A stretch of DNA of 64,000 nucleotides from the NCBI GenBank assembly GCA_028724585.1, contig JAQYCQ010000002.1, positions 1 to 64,000 on the forward strand. The letters are read 5' to 3'. Origin of the DNA: Bacillota bacterium (GTDB lineage: Bacteria > Bacillota > Clostridia > Peptostreptococcales > Anaerovoracaceae). A program made the translations under genes and the position numbers. Below are positions 33,685 through 42,427 of this stretch, piece by piece. The number at the start of each line of letters is the position of its first letter. Within the stretch, counting starts at the first letter, position 1. Under the pieces are notes generated by a model. The model ran no database searches and was not told the DNA's origin. It saw only the letters and a program-made list of their open reading frames with translations.

Positions 33685-33690
33685 ATAGAT
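33675..33690 (+). repeat. (AGAT)4 tandem repeat between larB and the larC start
   Basis: Four exact AGAT units lie between the larC ribosome site (GGGAG, 33672-33676) and its ATG (33689). Adding or losing a unit would change the spacing from 12 to 16 or 8 bases while leaving the larB stop unchanged. Confidence 0.7.
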
Positions 33691-35011
33691 GAAGATACTG
33701 TATATTGAAGCTGATATGGGCGCGGCCGGCGATATGCTGACCGCAGCCCTGCTGGAAGCCGCTCCGGAGAGAGCGCGCGAAAGGATAGAAAATCTGGGCA
33801 TCCCGGGTGTGAAGTCCGAGATCGTCCATGACTCAAAACAGGGAGTCGGCGGAACACACGTCCATGTCTATGTGAACGGACATGAGGAAGAAGCAGGCTA
33901 TGCTCCCGGGGAGCATCATCACCATGACCACGACCATACGGAGCACGAGCACGATCATCACCATCGCGCGGAGCACGAACATGATCACCATCATCACGAG
34001 CACCACGGCGTGGCAGATATAGAAGCTGTCATAAATGGGCTGGACATCAGCGCCGCTGTGAGGGATAGAGCAAAAGCGGTCTACGGCCGCATAGCCGCTG
34101 CCGAATCAAAGGTCCACGGCGAGCCGGCCGACAGGATACACTTCCACGAAGTCGGAGCTCTGGACGCGGTGGCCGATGTCGTTTCGGTATGCCTGCTCAT
34201 GGACATGATAAAGCCCGACCGCGTCATCGTCTCCCCTGTTAACGCTGGAAACGGCAGTGTACAGTGCGCCCATGGCATACTGCCTGTACCTGCTCCGGCA
34301 ACCGCCGTGATCCTCAAGGGAATTCCTTTCTACAAGGATCCCGATATAAAGAGCGAGCTCACCACTCCGACCGGCGCGGCTCTCCTTGCTGAGTTTGCCG
34401 ACGAGTTCGGTCCCATGCCTGTAATGACCGTCGAAAAGACCGGTATAGGCACAGGTACCAAAGACTTCCCAAAAGCCAATATCATACGGGTCTTCTACGG
34501 AGAAGCCTTCGACCGCTCCGCGGACAAGCCTGACGGGCTCCATTACGACAGCTCCGCTGACATTTCCGTCTCCGCCGGCGAAACCGCTGACGAAACACCG
34601 GATACGATCTGCGAGCTCTCAGCCAATATAGACGATATGACCGGAGAGGAGCTGGGCTTTGCCATGGATCAGCTGCTCAAGCACGGCGCCCTTGAGGTCT
34701 ACCAGACACCTATCCTCATGAAAAAAGGACGTCCCGCCGTCAAGCTCTCCTGCATCTGCAGGCCTGCTGAAGCCGAGCTCTTCGGCAGGCTGGTATTTCA
34801 GCACACCACGACCGCCGGCATCAGAGGAGCGGTCATGAAACGCTTCATCCTCGACCGCTCGGTCAACGGCGAAAAGGACGGCGTCAGGATAAAGAACTAC
34901 TCCGGCTGGGGCATGAGCCGCTCAAAATATGAGTACGACGATCTGGCGGCCAAAGCCGAAAAGGAAGGCCTCTCGCTCGCTGAGGTGAGACGCAGGCTGG
35001 ATAAAAAGTAA
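33689..35011 (+). CDS. larC: Nickel insertase LarC (cyclometallase), His-rich
   Basis: 440 residues. MGAAGDMLTAALLE and FHEVGALDAVADVV are LarC signatures, and the C-terminal CTP-binding region includes SANIDDMTGEELGFAMD. Residues about 75-107 are a metal-binding tract made almost only of His, Asp and Glu. LarC inserts Ni(II) into the pincer ligand with CTP hydrolysis. In Lactobacillus plantarum the gene is split by a frameshift; here it is one continuous frame. The target enzyme (lactate racemase or a LarA homologue) is not in the window. Confidence 0.94.
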   Translation: MKILYIEADMGAAGDMLTAALLEAAPERARERIENLGIPGVKSEIVHDSKQGVGGTHVHVYVNGHEEEAGYAPGEHHHHDHDHTEHEHDHHHRAEHEHDHHHHEHHGVADIEAVINGLDISAAVRDRAKAVYGRIAAAESKVHGEPADRIHFHEVGALDAVADVVSVCLLMDMIKPDRVIVSPVNAGNGSVQCAHGILPVPAPATAVILKGIPFYKDPDIKSELTTPTGAALLAEFADEFGPMPVMTVEKTGIGTGTKDFPKANIIRVFYGEAFDRSADKPDGLHYDSSADISVSAGETADETPDTICELSANIDDMTGEELGFAMDQLLKHGALEVYQTPILMKKGRPAVKLSCICRPAEAELFGRLVFQHTTTAGIRGAVMKRFILDRSVNGEKDGVRIKNYSGWGMSRSKYEYDDLAAKAEKEGLSLAEVRRRLDKK

Positions 35012-35017
35012 AATAGC

Positions 35018-35056
35018 AGAAACCCCGGTACCGCAATGAAACGGCCCGGGGTTTCT
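35018..35056. terminator. Terminator between larC and the small secreted protein
   Basis: GAAACCCCGG pairs with CCGGGGTTTC, with an inner CCG/CGG pair. T-runs are short on both strands. Confidence 0.65.
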
Positions 35057-35059
35057 CAT

Positions 35060-35074
35060 GTCCGCGGAGCGGAC
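35060..35074. repeat. GGA palindrome
   Basis: GTCCGC-GGA-GCGGAC, immediately beyond the larC terminator. Confidence 0.8.
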
Positions 35075-35087
35075 GTGTTTTCTTTTT

Positions 35088-35285
35088 CTATTTCTGTTTG
35101 CGGTTTATCGCAAGCCAGGCGCCCGCCGCCGCGGCTATGGCGACTATGATGCCGCCAGCGCGTACTGCCCCTTCCGGCGAGCCCGAACCGCCGTCCGCGG
35201 CGAAAGCAGTGACTGCAGTGCAGAATATAAACACGACTGCTGTCAGAAAAGCCGCTATAAGTCTAGATCTTATGCTGTTCTTCAT
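35088..35285 (-). CDS. Small secreted or membrane-anchored protein, 65 aa
   Basis: A signal peptide is clear: basic start, hydrophobic core LIAAFLTAVVFIFCTAVTA, and an AFA cleavage site near residue 29. The mature part is a short Gly/Ser-rich linker and one transmembrane helix (GGIIVAIAAAAGAWLAI) ending in NRKQK. It resembles small extracytoplasmic peptides with an LPXTG-less anchor; no family is recognised. AAGGAGAGG precedes the ATG. Confidence 0.72.
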   Translation of the reverse strand: MKNSIRSRLIAAFLTAVVFIFCTAVTAFAADGGSGSPEGAVRAGGIIVAIAAAAGAWLAINRKQK

Positions 35286-35429
35286 TTTATTTCCTCTCCT
35301 TATATTTCCTGAACCCGCCTATGGGTATCTAACTTCCTGTCTGTAGATTTTACATTTGAATATAGAAAACCGCAATCGCGAAAAAGAAACAGTCTGAAGA
35401 TCTTATATCCTGATTTTTATCATTTGATA

Positions 35430-35458
35430 TTGAATACTGTCCCCCATGAACCTATAAT
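35430..35458 (+). promoter_or_regulatory. Butyrate kinase promoter
   Basis: TTGAAT (35430-35435), 17-base spacer, TATAAT (35453-35458), 80 bp before the start codon. Confidence 0.75.
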
Positions 35459-35470
35459 AGCTAATGATGA

Positions 35471-35522
35471 GCAGGCTGAAAACGTTGGTATACCAATGTT
35501 TTTATGATAAGAGCGAGCCTGC
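35471..35522 (+). promoter_or_regulatory. Structured leader with a GntR-like palindrome
   Basis: A 22-bp palindrome (35480-35501, core TTGGTATACCAA, one mismatch) lies just after the predicted transcription start and is followed by TTTTT. An outer stem GCAGGCT (35471-35477) pairs with AGCCTGC (35516-35522), closing right before the AAAAGGAG ribosome site. It may be a repressor operator of the GntR/FadR type or an RNA switch. Confidence 0.5.
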
Positions 35523-35537
35523 GGAAAAGGAGACACA

Positions 35538-36731
35538 ATGGATAAAACTTACAGGATAGTTGCTATCAATCCGGGATCGACTTCTACGAAGATCTCATAT
35601 CACGAGAACGAAAAGATGCTCTTCGAGACAGACGTTTTCCACGATTCTTCTGTACTGCTGAAGTTCCCGACGATAAACGACCAGCTGGACTACCGCCTGG
35701 CTGTTATAGATAAATTCCTTAAAGAAAAGAACATCGACATGAAGGGCATCGACGCTATAGTAGGACGCGGCGGCGGATGCGTTTCAGTCGAGAGCGGAAT
35801 ATATGAGATAAACGACAAGCTGATAGAGGATACGCGCGAAGCCAAAGGCGGCCTCTACCACTCTTCCATGCTCGGCGTACAGCTGGCCAATGAGTTCCAC
35901 AAGAGATACGGCGGAAAGATGTTCATGATGGACCCTCCTGTCGTAGACGAGCTCTGCGATCTTGCCAGGATCACCGGCGTCAAGGGAGTTTACAGAAGAG
36001 CGGTCTCACACGCGCTCAACCTTAAAGCCACTGCCAAGCATCACGCTAAGGTCATGGGCAAAAAGTACGAGGACTGCCGCTTTATCGCCTGCCACATAGA
36101 CGGCGGCATTTCTATCACTGCTCATGTAAACGGACGCATGATAGACGGCAACGACGCGGGCGGCGGCGAAGGTCCTTTCACTCCTACGAGAATGGGCAGC
36201 ATGGCGGTCACAGACATGAACAACCGCCTCAACGATCTCTCACACGATGAGATCCGCAGCCTCTGCAGCCAGGCAGGCGGCCTGAGCAGTCACTTCGGAA
36301 CTTCCAACTCCAACAAGATCCACGCCCGTGTAGAAGCAGGCGACCCTGAAGCGACCAGAGTCTGGAACGCTATGATCTACAATGTCTGCAAGTGGATAGG
36401 CGCTATGGCGGCAGCTATGGAAGGAAAAGTAGACGCTATCGTCCTTACCGGCGGTCTTATGCGTTTCCAGGATGTAGTAGACGCTATACAGAAGCGCTGC
36501 GGCTGGATAGCTCCGCTGGCAGTTTACGTAGGCGAAATGGAACAGACAGCTATGGCAGACGGCGCCCTCGAAGTCCTCAGAGGCGAAGTCGAGCCTAAGC
36601 AGTACACCGGTATCCCTGTATGGACCGGCTTCGATGATGAACGCCAGAAGGTAAACACTTCTGTGCGCGGCAAAAAGCTCAAAGACGAAGAAGAAGAGCC
36701 ATCGACAGCAGGCGCTAACCGCATCAGGTAA
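35538..36731 (+). CDS. buk: Butyrate kinase
   Basis: 397 residues of the ASKHA acetate/butyrate kinase fold: NPGSTSTKIS phosphate-1 loop at the N-terminus, VGRGGG, CHIDGGISITAHVNG and IVLTGGLMRF. It interconverts butyryl phosphate + ADP and butyrate + ATP, or the branched-chain equivalents. Typical butyrate kinases have about 355-360 residues; here an extra acidic/basic tail of about 30 residues (KKLKDEEEEPSTAG) follows. The usual partner phosphotransbutyrylase (ptb) is not adjacent. The gene appears monocistronic with its own regulated promoter. Confidence 0.93.
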   Translation: MDKTYRIVAINPGSTSTKISYHENEKMLFETDVFHDSSVLLKFPTINDQLDYRLAVIDKFLKEKNIDMKGIDAIVGRGGGCVSVESGIYEINDKLIEDTREAKGGLYHSSMLGVQLANEFHKRYGGKMFMMDPPVVDELCDLARITGVKGVYRRAVSHALNLKATAKHHAKVMGKKYEDCRFIACHIDGGISITAHVNGRMIDGNDAGGGEGPFTPTRMGSMAVTDMNNRLNDLSHDEIRSLCSQAGGLSSHFGTSNSNKIHARVEAGDPEATRVWNAMIYNVCKWIGAMAAAMEGKVDAIVLTGGLMRFQDVVDAIQKRCGWIAPLAVYVGEMEQTAMADGALEVLRGEVEPKQYTGIPVWTGFDDERQKVNTSVRGKKLKDEEEEPSTAGANRIR

Positions 36732-36752
36732 TACAAGAAAACGCAAACTTAC

Positions 36753-36788
36753 GCCGGCTCCGCCGGCACCCGCGCCTTCGGCGCGGGT
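36753..36788. repeat. Pair of palindromes in a convergent gap
   Basis: GCCGGC-TCC-GCCGGC (36753-36767) touches a longer ACCCGCGCC-TTC-GGCGCGGGT hairpin (36768-36788). They lie between buk and addA and are the only terminator-like structures there, although neither has a T-run. Confidence 0.75.
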
Positions 36789-36807
36789 GAGTGAACGTTA
36801 AGCCGGC

Positions 36808-39800
36808 TCACCTGACTACGACCTCGCGTCCCGCTCTCAGCATGAAGAGGCTGGCTCGCGCAACCGGCTCGCCGTACTCCTTTTCCACCACCTCGCAATA
36901 GAGATCCAGCTGGCGGCGGTAGCGGTCTACGAAGCGGCGGAAGCCTTCTTTTTCGTCCGCGGCGCTGTAACGGTCAGTCTTGAAATCCACGACCACGATG
37001 CCGTCGTCATCGCGGAAGGCGCAGTCGATGACACCCTGGATGAGGATCTGTTCAGGCAGCTCCTCGCGGACAGCGCGGCGGATCTCAGGATCAGCGGCTT
37101 CGGCCGCCAGCTCTTCCGTATTCTTTTTTAGAGTAAAGGCCCATTCATTGCGGCGTTTAGAAGCGCGGCAGGCGCGCTTTCCCAGATCAGAGCTGAAGAA
37201 TGACGCGATATCCTTATATGACACGGCGGCCGCTTCTTCCTTGGACATAATGCCCTTTTCCACCAGTCCTTCTGTAAACGCCTTTACTCGATCGATATCA
37301 TTTTCTTCAGAGTAATCTATGAGCTCCAGGACCTTGTGGGTCAGAGTGCCGCGCCTTGCTGGCGTTACCTTTTCCGTGCCCCGCAGGAACTGAGGCACAT
37401 CACCGTCGCCGGAGGCGTCGTCAGGCTGCTGTTTTTCATTCACTGCTGTTTCGTCTGATTCAGATTCCTCGTACTTTTCCGCTGCCAGATCCACTTCCGG
37501 AAGCTCGCCGTCGACTATTGACGGTACCATTTTCGGGAACAGATCTGCCGATTCCCCGCGGAGCATTTTATTTATCCCCGTCACAGTGAACTTAGATCTG
37601 GCTTCAGACTCGCGCATATATGGATATCTGTATTCGAAACGATCCTGTATGATGTTGACGAGTCCTTCTTCATCCTTGAAATCAGGGAATCCATTTATTA
37701 TCGACTCTCTTATATTCTTAAGGTCTTCCCTCTTTTTCTGGTTGTCTTCCAGATACTCTCCCGGATCGTGCCTTTCGACCTTTATCTTCGCTTCCTCTGC
37801 GTTGGCCCAGACCCAGAGCAGCCTGTCACTGTCGCTCTGTATGCCGGTATCCCTTATCTTCAGCATATCGTTTTCTTTGCCGTCGAGATTTTTAAGTCCC
37901 GCGGTGAGGATCAGCTCGTCCTTAGCCCTGGTCATAGCTACGTAGAGATTGCGCTTCTCCTCCTCAAAGTCCTCTCTGTTTTTAACAGATCTGATCGTAG
38001 AATAGTTTACAGGGATAAGGCTGGTGTGGGCTTCCGTATCGAAGCAGCACAGAGCTATACCCAGGTTTTTGTGGAGCTGCATATTGACATTGTCTTTGTC
38101 ATGCTTGATCGCTGAAGACAGGTTGGAGACGAACACAATAGGGAATTCCAGACCCTTGCTCTTGTGGATAGTCATGATCTGAACCATATCGCTGATGTCC
38201 CCGCCAAAGGAAGCCTGGGCATCTTTCCTGCCGCCGCTCTCCTTTATGCGTTCGATGTAGTTGACGAAGCTGAACAGTCCTTCTCCCTGTTCCCTCGTAA
38301 ATTTCTCCGCCTTGTCTACCAGCAGCCTGAGGTTGGCGGCGCGTCTCGCTCCGCCCGGCAGGGCAGCCGTATAGCTTAAAAGATCGGACCTGACCATCAG
38401 GTTCCAGATGAATTCAGGCAGAGGAGTAAAACGCGCTTCCACCCTCCAGTCCTCCAGCTGCTGCTCTGCGGCTCGGCATTTTAATGACAGCCTTGTACTG
38501 CCCGACGCCATCTGGGAAAAGGCCTCGCTGTATGAAATCTTGCTGTCGAGGAGCCTGATCCTGGCCAGCTCGTCTATCGAAAAGCCGAATCCCTTTACAG
38601 GCGACCTGAGCACACTGATCAGCTCCAGATCCCTGCGCCTGTTGTCTATGACCCTGAGCAGGTTCATGAACATCTCTATCTCGTAGGTTTCGAAGTATCC
38701 TTCGCCTCCATGTACATATGCCGGTATGCCTTTGTCCCTCAGGGCTTTAGCGTATACGTCGGCGTTGGTGCGCGACCTGAGAAGTATCACTATATCGTCC
38801 GGGCCGGCATTCCTTACCGCATTCTTTTTATCATCAAAGATAGGCTTTCCCATACGCTGGTCTACGAGTTCCGCTATCATCCTGCCCTCTGTCTCGGCGG
38901 CTGTAAGATTTTCAAGCTCTTCGCCCAGGTTTTCGGCCCCATCTATCTTCAGAGGTTCGACCAGGTGCAGCGAAGCCCCGTAGTCAAGCTCTCCGCCGGC
39001 TTCATACGCCGATCCCTTATGGAGCTCAGCAGCTTCGTCATAGGCTATGCCGGTTTTCTCCATGGTCATGATGTTCCTGAACACTCCGTTGACCGCGTCT
39101 ATGATGCCGCCCTTGCTCCTGAAGTTCATATTCAGGTCTATGCGCCTGCCCTCAGCTTCCTTCCCATCGTCAGTGAATGAATTGTATTTGCCGATGAAGA
39201 TGTCCGGATCCGCCTGCCTGAATTTATATATGCTCTGCTTGACATCGCCGACCATATACACGTTCCTGCCTCTGCTGACGCTCCTGATTATCGCCTCCTG
39301 GATCCTGCTGCTGTCCTGATACTCGTCGATGAAGATGACGTCGAACCTGTCTCTGTAAGCCTCAAGCACCTCAGGATGATCCGGATCAGTCAGTATACTG
39401 TAGGCTACATGCTCTATGTCAGAATAATCCACATACTTCCTGGCCCTCTTGGCCGCGGAGAACCTGCTGTCGAAATCCCTGACCAGATCCGCCAGAGTAA
39501 GGGCATAAGGATATGTCGAGGATATCTTTTCCGCCGACTCTGCCGATGACATCACAGGCAGGAGCTTTGCGGCTTCTTTAACGCAGTCCTTCATGTCATT
39601 GTGAAGCTTTGAAGCCCTTCCCTTTATCTCGTTCCAGACAGGCTTTTCATTCTTTTTTGTCCTCAGGTCTTTCCAGTCTATCTCCAGGCTTTCCCTGAGC
39701 TCATCTATCCCCATGCGTTCGGCATTCTCCAGAGCCGACCTCACGGCATCGACATTGGAAGCGACCTTCATATAAATAGTGAGGCTGCCCTTCTTATCCG

Positions 39801-40542
39801 GCTGATCGAGCGTTGGATACTCGCCCATCAATCCAAGAAGCTCATCACCTATCCTCACAGCGCTCTCCAGCTGCTCCACTGCTGCCTTCCTGCATAAAGC
39901 GGTGATATCCGAATTTTCCAGCTCCTCCCCTGTGCAATTGAGCTTCTCGACGTTTTTGTCCAGCCAGCCCAGCGGGTCCTCCATGTTCATGATGAACGAA
40001 TAAACGGACCTGATCATATTCCTGACCTTGTCCACGCTCTTTATATCCGAGTAAGCGTCGAGGAAGCGCCTGAAATTCTCGTCTCCTGCCGCCAGCCTGT
40101 CCTCAAACATATCGTCTATGCACCTGCTCATTATGACAGCCTTCTGGGCGTCGTCGCACACAGCGAAATCCTGGTCTATATCCGTCAGGAAGAAATACTG
40201 CCTGATAACGCCGATGAGAAACTTATGGAAGGTGCTGATATTGGCCGAAGGGATAGTCCTCAGCTGGGTGCGCACGAAATCCACCGTCTCCCATTTATGA
40301 TCTTTTCTAGCTGTCTCTTCCGCCTCTTTGAGCGCATTGATGATCTTTTCTCTCATCTCGCTCGCCGCGGCGTTGGTAAATGTCACCACCAGCATGTTTT
40401 CCACCGGTATGCGCTTCTCCACGGCCAGCCTTTTTATCCTCTCCGTCAGCACGGCCGTCTTGCCCGAACCCGCCGCTGCCGACACGAGAATATTATCTAC
40501 AGGAGCCTCTATAGCCTCCTTCTGCTGTTCTGTCCATTCCAT
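36808..40542 (-). CDS. addA: ATP-dependent helicase/nuclease subunit A
   Basis: 1244 residues. UvrD-like helicase with Walker A SAAAGSGKTAVL at about 21-32, FIDEYQDSSRIQ motif II, VGDVKQSIYKFRQADP motif III, and TIHKSKGLEFPIVFV motif V. The C-terminal RecB-type nuclease has GVIDCAFRDDDGIVVVDFKTD. AddA processes double-strand ends for recombination with AddB. addB normally lies directly upstream, but here the 240 bp upstream hold no gene, so AddB must be encoded elsewhere. ATG 40542 follows GGAGG. Confidence 0.95.
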   Translation of the reverse strand: MEWTEQQKEAIEAPVDNILVSAAAGSGKTAVLTERIKRLAVEKRIPVENMLVVTFTNAAASEMREKIINALKEAEETARKDHKWETVDFVRTQLRTIPSANISTFHKFLIGVIRQYFFLTDIDQDFAVCDDAQKAVIMSRCIDDMFEDRLAAGDENFRRFLDAYSDIKSVDKVRNMIRSVYSFIMNMEDPLGWLDKNVEKLNCTGEELENSDITALCRKAAVEQLESAVRIGDELLGLMGEYPTLDQPDKKGSLTIYMKVASNVDAVRSALENAERMGIDELRESLEIDWKDLRTKKNEKPVWNEIKGRASKLHNDMKDCVKEAAKLLPVMSSAESAEKISSTYPYALTLADLVRDFDSRFSAAKRARKYVDYSDIEHVAYSILTDPDHPEVLEAYRDRFDVIFIDEYQDSSRIQEAIIRSVSRGRNVYMVGDVKQSIYKFRQADPDIFIGKYNSFTDDGKEAEGRRIDLNMNFRSKGGIIDAVNGVFRNIMTMEKTGIAYDEAAELHKGSAYEAGGELDYGASLHLVEPLKIDGAENLGEELENLTAAETEGRMIAELVDQRMGKPIFDDKKNAVRNAGPDDIVILLRSRTNADVYAKALRDKGIPAYVHGGEGYFETYEIEMFMNLLRVIDNRRRDLELISVLRSPVKGFGFSIDELARIRLLDSKISYSEAFSQMASGSTRLSLKCRAAEQQLEDWRVEARFTPLPEFIWNLMVRSDLLSYTAALPGGARRAANLRLLVDKAEKFTREQGEGLFSFVNYIERIKESGGRKDAQASFGGDISDMVQIMTIHKSKGLEFPIVFVSNLSSAIKHDKDNVNMQLHKNLGIALCCFDTEAHTSLIPVNYSTIRSVKNREDFEEEKRNLYVAMTRAKDELILTAGLKNLDGKENDMLKIRDTGIQSDSDRLLWVWANAEEAKIKVERHDPGEYLEDNQKKREDLKNIRESIINGFPDFKDEEGLVNIIQDRFEYRYPYMRESEARSKFTVTGINKMLRGESADLFPKMVPSIVDGELPEVDLAAEKYEESESDETAVNEKQQPDDASGDGDVPQFLRGTEKVTPARRGTLTHKVLELIDYSEENDIDRVKAFTEGLVEKGIMSKEEAAAVSYKDIASFFSSDLGKRACRASKRRNEWAFTLKKNTEELAAEAADPEIRRAVREELPEQILIQGVIDCAFRDDDGIVVVDFKTDRYSAADEKEGFRRFVDRYRRQLDLYCEVVEKEYGEPVARASLFMLRAGREVVVR

Positions 40543-40561
40543 TGAAAAACCTCCAACTTAC

Positions 40562-40576
40562 GTCAGCTCTGCTGAC
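40562..40576. repeat. Palindrome with TCT centre
   Basis: GTCAGC-TCT-GCTGAC, upstream of addA in the divergent gap with gpmI. Confidence 0.7.
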
Positions 40577-40702
40577 ACGCGGCGGCTCTGCAGACGATGC
40601 CTGGCTGCTCACACTGACAATCACGTTCGCAGGGCATCATGCCGCCGGTATCCGGCCTTCCTCTGACATATATATGCAATATTAGCATACGCGGCCGAAT
40701 TT

Positions 40703-40731
40703 TTGCACCTTGCCTTTCTATCTGCTATAAT
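40703..40731 (+). promoter_or_regulatory. gpmI promoter
   Basis: TTGCAC (40703-40708), 17-base spacer, TATAAT (40726-40731), 54 bp before the start codon. Confidence 0.7.
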
Positions 40732-40784
40732 CAATAACATATTTTCTATAAAATACAGCGATCTTAAAGGATAAAGAATAAATC

Positions 40785-42323
40785 ATGAAAAAGAAAACAA
40801 CCATGCTCATCATCATGGACGGCTTCGGCTGCGCTCCCGAAAAAGAGGGCAACGCCATAGCCTCAGCCGATCTTCCTAATATCAACGGTATATTCAAAAA
40901 ATACCCCCGCGCTAAACTTGGCGCCAGCGGCGAATCCGTAGGCCTTCCGGCGGGCCAGATGGGAAACTCTGAAGTAGGCCACCTGAACATAGGCGCCGGC
41001 CGCGTAGTCTACCAGGACTTCAGCCGCATCACCAGGGCCGTAAAAGACGGTTCCTTCTTTGAAAACGAAGTCCTGAAAAAGGCCATGGAAAATGCCGCGG
41101 CCGGACATTCCCTGCATCTGATGGGACTGCTCTCCGACGGCGGAGTCCACAGTCACATAGATCACCTCTTCGCCCTCATCGATATGGCCCGCAGATACGG
41201 CGTCGACAATATTTTCGTCCACGCCTTCCTCGACGGCAGGGACGTGCCGCCTTCCTGCGCCGGCAAATATATAGACCTGGTGGAGGAGCACCTTAAAGAG
41301 GCAGGCGCCGGAAAGATCGCTACTGTTTCCGGCCGCTACTACGCGATGGACAGGGACAAGCGCTGGGAAAGGGTTCAGAAGGCCTACGACGCTCTCACAC
41401 TCGGCGAAGGAGAGCACAGCGCTTCAGCATCTGAAGCAGTCACCGACTCTTACGGCAGAGGCGACACTGACGAATTCGTGCTCCCGACCCTTGTCGACGG
41501 AGTCGACGGAAGGATAAAGGACGGCGATTCAGTCATCATGTACAATTTCCGCCCTGACAGAGCGAGACAGATAACCCGCACACTCTGCGATCCTGATTTC
41601 GATGGTTTCCAGAGAAAGGTACTTCCTGAGGATCTCACATTTGTCTGCATGACAGAATACGAAGCCGGCATGCCAAACGTACAGATCGCTTATCCGCCTG
41701 AGCATCCGCAGAATACCATCGGCCAGTACCTTTCCAGTCTCGGAAAAACCCAACTGAGGCTGGCAGAGACAGAAAAATACGCCCACGTCACTTTCTTCAT
41801 GAACGGCGGCATCGAAGAGCCTTTCGCCGGCGAAGACAGGATCCTCGTTCCTTCTCCTAAGGTAGCTACATACGACATGCAGCCTGAGATGAGCGCTTAC
41901 CAGGTTCGCGACAATGCCGTCGATGCGCTTGGATCTGGTAAGTACGACCTGATAATCATGAACTTCGCCAATCCTGACATGGTAGGCCATACCGGTGTTT
42001 TCGAAGCCGCGGTAAAGGCCGTAGAGGCCGTTGACAGCTGTGTCGGCGATATCCTTAAGACTGCCGAAGAGACGGGAGCTTCCCTTTTCATCACAGCCGA
42101 CCATGGCAACGCCGACGTCATGGCTGACGGCGAGGGCAATCCTGTCACAAAGCACTCCACAAATCCTGTACCGGCTTTCGTGATCCTGCCTCCTTACAGC
42201 GGCGAAGGCTACAGGCTGAGGGAAGGCGGTGTGCTCGCTGACATAGCTCCTACCCTGCTCGATATGATGGGTATAGAACAGCCTGCCGAGATGACTGGAA
42301 AGACCCTGCTCGTAAGGGAATAG
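40785..42323 (+). CDS. gpmI: 2,3-bisphosphoglycerate-independent phosphoglycerate mutase
   Basis: 512 residues, the usual length. The alkaline phosphatase-like metal site begins LIIMDGFG, the phospho-serine is S62 in MGNSEVGHLNIGAGR, and the second metal cluster is TADHGNADVM with HSTNPVP. It interconverts 3- and 2-phosphoglycerate in glycolysis with Mn2+. The gene is monocistronic, unlike the common gap-pgk-tpi-gpmI-eno layout. Confidence 0.97.
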   Translation: MKKKTTMLIIMDGFGCAPEKEGNAIASADLPNINGIFKKYPRAKLGASGESVGLPAGQMGNSEVGHLNIGAGRVVYQDFSRITRAVKDGSFFENEVLKKAMENAAAGHSLHLMGLLSDGGVHSHIDHLFALIDMARRYGVDNIFVHAFLDGRDVPPSCAGKYIDLVEEHLKEAGAGKIATVSGRYYAMDRDKRWERVQKAYDALTLGEGEHSASASEAVTDSYGRGDTDEFVLPTLVDGVDGRIKDGDSVIMYNFRPDRARQITRTLCDPDFDGFQRKVLPEDLTFVCMTEYEAGMPNVQIAYPPEHPQNTIGQYLSSLGKTQLRLAETEKYAHVTFFMNGGIEEPFAGEDRILVPSPKVATYDMQPEMSAYQVRDNAVDALGSGKYDLIIMNFANPDMVGHTGVFEAAVKAVEAVDSCVGDILKTAEETGASLFITADHGNADVMADGEGNPVTKHSTNPVPAFVILPPYSGEGYRLREGGVLADIAPTLLDMMGIEQPAEMTGKTLLVRE

Positions 42324-42365
42324 CTCGTTTAAGGAAGCGGACAGCATGAATATCCGATAACAGAC

Positions 42366-42409
42366 AAAAAGGCCGGAGGCGCTGATGATATACAGCGTTT
42401 CCGGCCTTC
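42366..42409. terminator. Bidirectional terminator
   Basis: AAGGCCGGA pairs with TCCGGCCTT with an inner GCGCTG/CAGCG stem. The minus side ends TTTTTG, the plus side TTCTCT. Confidence 0.8.
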
Positions 42410-42427
42410 TCTATGTTCTGATATTTT

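Noticed and set aside
34555..34572. TCC palindrome-like sequence in larC (ACAGCTCCGCTGACA)
   Set aside because: The arms match only partly, and the codons (DSSADI) are ordinary, so it is not counted as a family member.
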